A stretch of DNA of 6,132 nt from Chthoniobacter flavus (GTDB lineage: Bacteria; Verrucomicrobiota; Verrucomicrobiia; Chthoniobacterales; Terrimicrobiaceae): NCBI GenBank assembly GCA_945903555.1, contig CAMDOJ010000105.1:1-6132 (forward strand), written 5' to 3'. The notes under the pieces are model-generated. The model was not told the DNA's origin and did no database searches. It saw only the letters and a program-made list of their open reading frames with translations. Below, piece by piece: positions 1 through 3,975 of the stretch; position 1 is the first letter of the stretch, and the number at the start of each line of letters is the position of its first letter. The translations under genes were made by a program, and so were the position numbers.

Positions 1-134
1 ATGTTGTGTGTTTTGTTTGCTTCCTCCCACCACTCGTATGAGGAGACAACTTTAACTCCTGCCAAGGCACAACCAAGTGTCCAACCACCCATTCCGCTAT
101 ATAAATCAATAGCTTGCGCCTTATTATCACTCAT
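1..134 (-). CDS. DNA (cytosine-5) methyltransferase, N-terminal fragment
   Basis: Reading the minus strand from an ATG at 134-132 gives 44 open codons up to the left edge, starting MSDNKAQAIDLYSGMGGWTL and continuing through GCALAGVKVVSSYEWWEEAN to KTHN. The segment IDLYSGMGG (residues 9-17) is motif I of C5 DNA methyltransferases, the glycine-rich loop that binds S-adenosylmethionine. The following 'GxxLAGvkvvssyEwweeAnkTHN' matches the next strand and the acidic residue that contacts the cofactor. The family methylates cytosine C5 in a short DNA target, usually within a restriction-modification system or as an orphan. The catalytic Pro-Cys motif IV and the target-recognition domain lie outside the window, so target and partner nuclease cannot be told. 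An AAGGA Shine-Dalgarno at 144-140 lies 5 nt before the start, which supports it. The gene diverges from the AraC gene. Family assignment is fairly sure despite the short length; the specific type is unknown. Confidence 0.82.
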   Translation of the reverse strand, partial: MSDNKAQAIDLYSGMGGWTLGCALAGVKVVSSYEWWEEANKTHN

Positions 135-154
135 AATTATCCTTATAAATGCCT

Positions 155-184
155 AATATAAAATGAATCATAAAATACTTTCAA
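155..184 (-). promoter_or_regulatory. Sigma-70-like promoter of the methyltransferase gene
   Basis: On the minus strand there is a TTGAAA -35 box (184-179, 5 of 6 consensus) and a TATATT -10 box (160-155, 5 of 6), separated by 18 bp. Transcription would begin near 148, leaving a short leader that still includes the AAGGA ribosome site at 144-140. The call rests on sequence match and position only. Confidence 0.55.
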
Positions 185-189
185 AGTAT
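175..189. promoter_or_regulatory. Perfect palindrome over the methyltransferase -35 box (candidate operator)
   Basis: ATACTTT (175-181), a single central C (182) and AAAGTAT (183-189) form a perfect 7+1+7 inverted repeat that covers the -35 hexamer of the methyltransferase promoter. A repressor bound here would block RNA polymerase. Methyltransferases and controller proteins of restriction-modification systems often regulate at such sites, but nothing here identifies the binder. The AT-rich setting raises the odds of a chance palindrome. Confidence 0.4.
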
Positions 190-302
190 GAGTTCCAAAG
201 AACGTTATTCATTTAAACTGAATGTGGCTAGTTTTTTTTACTCTTCCTGCTTCGGAAACTTGGGATCAGTGCATTTTCTTTCCTGTTTGTTAAATTGCAC
301 AA

Positions 303-340
303 CTCTCCTAAAGTCCAAAAGCAAGCTGCTTTTGGTGTAT
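303..340 (+). repeat. Detached 3' tail copy of the 163-bp repeat
   Basis: From 303 the sequence CTCTCCTAAA is followed by one changed base, then TCCAAAAGCA and the rest of the hairpin CCAAAAGCA-AGC-TGCTTTTGG (stem arms 315-323 and 327-335). This matches the last part of both repeat copies at 2069-2105 and 2257-2293. Nothing upstream of 303 resembles the rest of the repeat, so this is a partial copy or an independently mobile hairpin module. The stem here is a perfect 9 bp with a 3-nt loop. Confidence 0.75.
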
Positions 341-649
341 TAAGTTTTCCTATGAAGGCGGTGAGGGCGAGTTTTTATGGTTTTCCATGGGAGGGAGGGG
401 GAGTTTTAAGTTTATAAGCATTGGGTTTTAAGTGGTGCCAGGTTCAGCTTCGGTCTGGAAACAGGTAACACTTTTGGATATCCACAGGGGTGACGATTCG
501 AGTCCTGGGTTGTTCGCTTCGATGGCTTTGTTCTTTAAGTTGGAGGATTTGGTTTGCGTAGGCTCAGAGAAGAGTCTGCGGTTGTGTGACTGAGAATGGG
601 GGTTGGGAAAATCGTTTCTTAGGTATTGGACACTGTCGATAGACCATGT

Positions 650-653
650 AGGA
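650..653 (+). promoter_or_regulatory. Ribosome binding site of the AraC-family gene
   Basis: AGGA lies 8 nt upstream of the ATG at 662 and is the only Shine-Dalgarno-like sequence close to a start in this frame. It decides the start. A second ATG at 655 is out of frame. Confidence 0.5.
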
Positions 654-661
654 TATGGTAA

Positions 662-1507
662 ATGAATCTTCCTGCGATTTCGCGATGGCGGACCGCGTGT
701 TTCCAATTGCCACGTTCTTCTTTCTCTCCTGGTGAAATCAGTCTCGCGGGAACGATTGCCGATTCCGCTGGTACAGGTGGGTCACGAATGCGGGTTTTTG
801 GCCAGTGGGCTTTGGTTTACAGCGTTTCCGGAAGGTGTTTTTACGAGGATGAGCGCGCGGCGCGAATTGAAATGGAGCCTGGTAGCTGGATATTGGTTTT
901 TCCCGATTTGGCTCAAGCTTACGGGCCGATGTCAGGAAATCGCTGGGACGAGATCTATGTCTGCTTTCGCGGGCCGGTTTTTGAAGCATGGAGGGAGGCC
1001 GGTTGCTTTGATCCTCGGCGACCCACAGGGCGCTGGCTGCCGCCGGCGCAAGGGGTGAAGGCTTTCAAGAGGTTTTTTCAGCAGATTCAGGGGTGCTCTT
1101 CATTGAAGGCGGTTTGCCTTTGGCAGGAGTTGCTGGCAGAGATCCTCGGCGCGAATGGGGGGGCGACGTTGAAACTTGACGACTGGGTTGAGAAGGCGCT
1201 GGACGTCTTGGAGAATCCGCACATGGGGAGCGATGGGGACTCCATCCGGAAAGCCGCACAAGCTTGCGGGTTAGGATACGAGTCCTTTAGGAAAAAATTT
1301 GAAAGCGCCGTTGGCATGCCCCCAGGTCGATATGTGTTAGCTCGCCGGATTGAGCGCGCTCGTAGGTTAATGACCATCCAATCGCTGACGAATGCTCAGA
1401 TAGCAGGAATGCTCGGCTTTCACGACGAGTTCCATTTCTCAAAAACCTTTTCGCGATTCACAGGAAGCTCGCCTCGGGAGTTCCGACAGTTGGCGCTGGA
1501 AGGGTGA
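662..1507 (+). CDS. AraC-family transcriptional regulator
   Basis: A 281-residue protein, the usual length for AraC regulators with an N-terminal sensor domain. Residues about 43-115 resemble the cupin-type AraC ligand-binding domain: the strand series YSVSGRCFYEDE, a PGSWILVFPDLAQAYGP turn (73-89) and WDEIYVCFRGPVFEAWREAG (95-114), a pattern common in sugar-responsive regulators. Residues about 173-277 form the two-helix-turn-helix DNA-binding domain. The first HTH is near SIRKAAQACGLGYESFRKKF (194-213). The second is near TNAQIAGMLGFHDEFHFSKT (243-262), ending with the family signature FSRFTGSSPREFRQ (263-276). It probably binds direct-repeat DNA in the cytoplasm and activates transcription when an effector binds; the effector is unknown. 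The gene stands alone, bounded by a hairpin downstream. The 21-bp-spaced repeats before the cytochrome operon (2332-2363) make it a candidate regulator of that operon, which is inference only. Confidence 0.93.
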   Translation: MNLPAISRWRTACFQLPRSSFSPGEISLAGTIADSAGTGGSRMRVFGQWALVYSVSGRCFYEDERAARIEMEPGSWILVFPDLAQAYGPMSGNRWDEIYVCFRGPVFEAWREAGCFDPRRPTGRWLPPAQGVKAFKRFFQQIQGCSSLKAVCLWQELLAEILGANGGATLKLDDWVEKALDVLENPHMGSDGDSIRKAAQACGLGYESFRKKFESAVGMPPGRYVLARRIERARRLMTIQSLTNAQIAGMLGFHDEFHFSKTFSRFTGSSPREFRQLALEG

Positions 1508-1516
1508 AGTATGTGT

Positions 1517-1537
1517 AATCCCGATAATCGGGATTTT
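1517..1537 (+). terminator. Hairpin after the AraC-family gene, probable weak terminator
   Basis: AATCCCGA (1517-1524), loop TAA and TCGGGATT (1528-1535) give a perfect 8-bp stem starting 10 nt after the stop codon. Only four Ts follow before AAATAA, so termination may be partial and the downstream peptide gene could receive read-through. Confidence 0.6.
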
Positions 1538-1586
1538 AAATAAACGAGTTGACAGATGGCGCTTCTCCATGTCTACGTGGAATTCT

Positions 1587-1769
1587 ATGATTAAATCACT
1601 ACTCCTCGCAGCAGCATTTGCTGTCACCTCGATCGTTTCTTCTCAAGCCCATTGCGGAACTTGTGATCACAAGGATGACAAAAAAGGTAAGTGCGAGGAA
1701 AAAGAAGGCGAAAAAGGCGAGTGCGACAAAGACAAAAAAGACAGTAAAAAGTCAGAAGAGAAAAAATAG
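1587..1769 (+). CDS. Small secreted Lys/Glu/Cys-rich peptide (60 aa)
   Basis: I do not recognise a named family. The product has a clear Sec signal peptide: MIK, then a hydrophobic core LLLAAAFAVTSIV, with cleavage likely after SQA (residue 21). The predicted mature part is 39 residues, with 13 Lys and 13 Asp/Glu. It has four cysteines at 23, 26, 36 and 46 and histidines at 22 and 28. The first pair reads HCGTCDH, a CxxC that misses the heme-binding CxxCH pattern by one inserted Asp; metal or redox binding is possible but unproven. An in-frame ATG at 1569 would add six residues. I prefer 1587 because GGA (1579-1581) sits 5 nt upstream and the N-terminus is then a normal signal peptide. A TTGACA at 1549-1554 could be a -35 box, but no good -10 follows. 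Strong terminators end the transcript. The signal peptide, terminators and lack of stops support a real gene. Confidence 0.75.
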   Translation: MIKSLLLAAAFAVTSIVSSQAHCGTCDHKDDKKGKCEEKEGEKGECDKDKKDSKKSEEKK

Positions 1770-1776
1770 TTGTCGA

Positions 1777-1792
1777 CTGGGTTTCATCCCAG
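1777..1792 (+). other. Small hairpin between the peptide gene and its terminators
   Basis: CTGGG (1777-1781) and CCCAG (1788-1792) form a 5-bp stem with a 6-nt loop, 7 nt after the stop codon. It has no T-run, so it is not a terminator. It might protect the 3' end of the message or be chance. Confidence 0.35.
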
Positions 1793-1798
1793 AAAGCC

Positions 1799-1821
1799 AA
1801 CGGGCACGCGCCCGTTTTTTT
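1799..1821 (+). terminator. Intrinsic terminator 1 after the peptide gene
   Basis: AACGGGC (1799-1805), loop ACGC and GCCCGTT (1810-1816) give a 7-bp GC-rich stem. It runs directly into seven Ts (1815-1821). This is a textbook rho-independent terminator for the peptide gene. Confidence 0.88.
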
Positions 1822-1825
1822 AGCG

Positions 1826-1859
1826 AAAGCGCGAACGGAAAACCGTTCGCGCTTTTTTT
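1826..1859 (+). terminator. Intrinsic terminator 2 (tandem)
   Basis: AAAGCGCGAACGG (1826-1838), loop AAAA and CCGTTCGCGCTTT (1843-1855) form a perfect 13-bp stem followed by Ts to 1859. The left arm starts with only three As, so it is mainly a plus-strand terminator. It lies 5 nt after terminator 1, and the pair should almost fully stop transcription coming from the peptide gene. Confidence 0.9.
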
Positions 1860-1942
1860 ATGTCTCTTTGGTGATTTTCCAAATCGAGGCCCCGACGACT
1901 TCAATGGCGGAGAGGCGTTGATACATTGTCCCTTTGAGGTTG

Positions 1943-2105
1943 GACTTTGCAGCGCAAAAGAAAGGGGCATGGCGGCCTCGGCCGTGTGGAGACTGGTCTA
2001 CTTGCTCGCCCCTTGCCCATCGGAACCAAAGTATCAGACCGCCGCACACAGGCGGGACGCGCTGTGCTCCTCTCCTAAAATCCAAAAGCAAGCGGCTTTT
2101 GGTAT
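1943..2105 (+). repeat. 163-bp structured repeat, copy A
   Basis: Runs from GACTTTGCAGCG to GCTTTTGGTAT and matches copy B with about ten differences by eye, including two compensating single-base indels. It contains hairpin CATGGC/GCCGTG with a 7-nt loop (1968-1986). A second hairpin, CACAG-GCG/CGC-CTGTG, has a 3-nt loop and one bulged G (2047-2066). The terminal hairpin CCAAAAGC/GCTTTTGG spans 2082-2102. No transposase is nearby. It could be a REP-like or MITE-like element, or a structured RNA; orientation is given as read on the plus strand. Confidence 0.85.
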
Positions 2106-2130
2106 AAGAATCGTTCACGATTGGAAATCA

Positions 2131-2293
2131 GACTTTGCAGCGGAAAAGAAGGGGGCCATGGCCGTCTCGGCCGTGTGGAGACTGTCTACTTGCTCGCCCC
2201 TTGCCAATTGGAACCAAAGTATCAGACCGCCGCACACAGGCGAGACGCGCTGTGCTCCTCTCCTAAAATCCAAAAGCAAGCTGCTTTTGGTAT
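2131..2293 (+). repeat. 163-bp structured repeat, copy B
   Basis: Second copy, exactly 188 bp downstream of copy A, separated from it by 25 bp of unrelated sequence. It keeps the same hairpins: CATGGC/GCCGTG (2157-2175), CACAG-GCG/CGC-CTGTG (2235-2254) and the terminal hairpin (2270-2290), here with a perfect 9-bp stem. Several differences from copy A fall in loops: the first hairpin's loop changes from GGCCTCG to CGTCTCG, and the second's from GGA to AGA. Confidence 0.85.
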
Positions 2294-2331
2294 GAGTTTA
2301 CACTTTGCATGGTTTCTTAGCCGATAAAGAA

Positions 2332-2363
2332 TCCCAAATCTTACATGTTTTTTCCCAAATCTT
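2332..2363 (+). promoter_or_regulatory. Two 11-bp direct repeats 21 bp apart, candidate AraC-type operator
   Basis: TCCCAAATCTT occurs at 2332-2342 and again at 2353-2363, identical and offset by 21 bp (two helical turns), each followed by AT two bases later. AraC-family activators classically bind direct-repeat half-sites spaced about 21 bp, with the proximal one touching the -35 box. Here the proximal copy ends 3 bp before the proposed -35 hexamer at 2367. The binder is not shown; the AraC-family protein encoded at 662-1507 is the nearest candidate. Confidence 0.5.
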
Positions 2364-2366
2364 CCA

Positions 2367-2394
2367 TTGTGAAAAATAGTTTGCCATCGATAAT
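2367..2394 (+). promoter_or_regulatory. Candidate promoter of the cytochrome operon
   Basis: TTGTGA (2367-2372, 4 of 6 consensus) and GATAAT (2389-2394, 5 of 6) are 16 bp apart. Transcription would start near 2401, leaving a leader of only about 9 nt before the ATG at 2410. That is consistent with the absence of a Shine-Dalgarno there. The weak -35 would suit activator-dependent expression. Confidence 0.42.
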
Positions 2395-2409
2395 GACCAT
2401 GTTGAACCG

Positions 2410-3975
2410 ATGACATTTTTACTTCGTTCTCTTCTGATATTGGTTTTTGTGGGAACTGCCGTGGGATTGGCAGCGTTGCCGTTCATTGGCGAACCAGGGT
2501 TGGCGAATCCTAAGACGGCAGGCTTTTGGGGTTTGTGGATCAATTTCATGGGGGCTTTCCACCCCGTATTTTTGCACCTACCGATCGGGGCGCTGCTACT
2601 TCTCATGACCATGGAAGGGCTGGGGGTTGTGACTCGTGGAAGGGTGCGGATCGATGCCGCTTTGCCTTTGTTGTTTGCTTTCGGAACCTCGGTATTGGCG
2701 CTCGTGACTGGGTATAGCCTGTATTTAACGGGAAGCTACACGGGCGAGTTGATTCAGATGCACAAGAGGGATGCTTTTTTGTTCTGCGGAGTCCTGTTGT
2801 TGACGACCGCTTGGAGCCTCTGGGCGACCTTGGCGAAGAAAAACTCCTGCCTCATTCGAGGTGGGTATTTGGTGGGGTTGGTCTTGAGTGTCCTTTTGAT
2901 GACGAAGGCTGGCCACTATGGAGGCGAGATCACGCACGGTGACCCGCTCGACCAATTGCCCCCGAAAATCCTCGCCGATCGTCAAGCTGCGGCCGAGGCG
3001 CTGACGAAGGATCCGGTGGTTTTTACTCAAATCGTCCAACCGATCCTTTCTGTGAATTGCATTTACTGCCACGGGGTAGACAAGCAGGAGGGGGAATTCC
3101 GCATGGACAGTCTCGCGGCGCTACTCGAGGGTGGCGACGATGGTCCGGGTCTCATCGCGGGTGATCCCGATCAAAGCGCCATTCTCGAGCGGTTGCATCT
3201 GCCGTTGAATGACAAACTCCACATGCCACCCTCGGATAAACCTCAACTTTCGCAGGACGAGATCACTTTATTGAAATGGTGGATCGCCCAAGGTGCCTCG
3301 GAAACTGCGCGCGTCAGTGACCTGAAGAAATCCACTGAGGTCGATGCCGCCTTGGCAAACCTCGTCTCGCCCGAGCAACGCAAAGCCGCCGAGGAGGAGA
3401 AAAAACGACTCGCGATTGAGAAGGCCGAGCGCATCCGCGCCAATAAGGCAAAATTGGAGCCAATGATTGTCGCATTCAGCGCCGATTTCCCCGACTCCTT
3501 GAAATATGTTAACGCCGGCACGGATGCCCTGCGTTTTCTGGTTTGCAGCCATACCGGCACCTTCGGCGCGGATGGAGTAGCGAAGCTTCAGCCGTTCGCC
3601 GAATATTTGGTGGAGGCCGACCTGACGCTCTCGACGATGGACGCGGCGGCGATGTCCGGTCTCTCGAGCCTCAAATCCCTGCGGAGCTTGAACGTGAGCC
3701 AAACTGCGGCCGACGATGCTTTGGTGGCATCAATTTCGGAGTCGCCCTCGCTCGAAATTTTGAATCTCTTCGGCACCAAGGTCACTCCTGCCTGCGGCGA
3801 CGCACTTGCAAAAATGAAATCCCTTCGTACCGTTTATGTCGCCGGCACGGGAATTGATGCCGCCGGAGCGAAGGCCCTCGAGGACCGTCTCACCGCCGCC
3901 CATGGCCGGCCGGTTCGCATTGTGGGCTCAGCATTCACGGCCTCCGCTTCTCCACAACACCCCCAAGCAAAATGA
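2410..3975 (+). CDS. Membrane-anchored c-type cytochrome (DUF2231-like + PSCyt1-like + coiled coil + LRR)
   Basis: A 521-residue protein with four parts. Residues about 5-165 contain five hydrophobic segments (near 5-27, 51-73, 83-107, 122-140, 152-166). They include HPVFLHLPIG (51-60), typical of DUF2231-type membrane domains, and then GHYGGEITHG (168-177). Conserved histidines 51, 57, 118, 169 and 176 could ligate heme b or metal, by inference. Residues about 203-298 are a PSCyt1-like cytochrome: CIYCH (217-221) binds heme c and M272 in HMPPSDKP is the likely distal ligand. Residues about 305-350 form a charged Ala/Glu/Lys coiled coil. Residues about 400-495 hold roughly three leucine-rich repeats (LKSLRSLNVSQT, SPSLEILNLFGT, MKSLRTVYVAGT) for protein contact. 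It probably transfers electrons in the periplasm next to the inner membrane. The start is the first ATG after an in-frame stop at 2377; no Shine-Dalgarno is visible. The stop overlaps the next gene's start. Confidence 0.87.
   Translation: MTFLLRSLLILVFVGTAVGLAALPFIGEPGLANPKTAGFWGLWINFMGAFHPVFLHLPIGALLLLMTMEGLGVVTRGRVRIDAALPLLFAFGTSVLALVTGYSLYLTGSYTGELIQMHKRDAFLFCGVLLLTTAWSLWATLAKKNSCLIRGGYLVGLVLSVLLMTKAGHYGGEITHGDPLDQLPPKILADRQAAAEALTKDPVVFTQIVQPILSVNCIYCHGVDKQEGEFRMDSLAALLEGGDDGPGLIAGDPDQSAILERLHLPLNDKLHMPPSDKPQLSQDEITLLKWWIAQGASETARVSDLKKSTEVDAALANLVSPEQRKAAEEEKKRLAIEKAERIRANKAKLEPMIVAFSADFPDSLKYVNAGTDALRFLVCSHTGTFGADGVAKLQPFAEYLVEADLTLSTMDAAAMSGLSSLKSLRSLNVSQTAADDALVASISESPSLEILNLFGTKVTPACGDALAKMKSLRTVYVAGTGIDAAGAKALEDRLTAAHGRPVRIVGSAFTASASPQHPQAK

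Larger units (their letters stand above)
135..661. other. Intergenic region between the methyltransferase and AraC genes
   Basis: No convincing gene is seen in this divergent spacer. The left part (to about 340) is strongly AT-rich and carries the methyltransferase promoter. It also has further short inverted repeats (GTTC/GAAC around 193-204 and ATTCA/TGAAT around 208-224). Positions 303-340 are a detached repeat tail, described separately. From about 345 the DNA becomes more G-rich, with a purine run near 388-404. A minus-strand open frame spans 428-706, but it starts inside the AraC gene, has no recognisable domain and looks fortuitous. No clear -35/-10 pair for the AraC gene stands out. 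Confidence 0.6.
1860..2409. other. Non-coding block between terminators and cytochrome operon
   Basis: About 550 bp with no convincing protein gene. Open frames here (for example 1618-2295 plus, 1858-2118 minus, 2121-2327 plus) have no recognisable domains and translate the repeat twice into near-identical strings, as expected for repeat DNA. The block holds the two 163-bp repeats, a small inverted repeat between them (AATCGT/ACGATT, 2109-2122), and from 2294 the probable control region of the operon that begins at 2410. Confidence 0.65.

Noticed and set aside
388..404. G-rich run that might form a G-quadruplex
   Set aside because: Only three separate runs of three or more Gs are present, too few for a standard three-layer quadruplex.
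492..512. ATTCGAGTCC resembling a tRNA T-loop, possible att-site remnant
   Set aside because: The flanking bases cannot form the T-stem, and no acceptor end or second copy is found in the window.
428..706. Minus-strand open frame of 92 codons between the methyltransferase and AraC genes
   Set aside because: It starts inside the AraC gene, has no recognisable domain or hydrophobic pattern, and no ribosome site was evident.
1943..2293. Possibility that the tandem repeats are a CRISPR array
   Set aside because: There are only two copies, each 163 bp, with a 25-bp gap and internal hairpins; this does not fit CRISPR repeat size or regular spacing, and no cas gene is present.
1618..2295. Plus-strand open frame of 225 codons through the terminators and repeats
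   Set aside because: It overlaps the secreted-peptide gene in another frame, crosses two strong terminators and translates the DNA repeat twice.
2393..2413. Six-codon micro-ORF (MTMLNR) whose stop overlaps the cytochrome start as ATGA
   Set aside because: If transcription starts near 2401 the micro-ORF is not even transcribed. It has no ribosome site, and an overlap of this kind can easily arise by chance.
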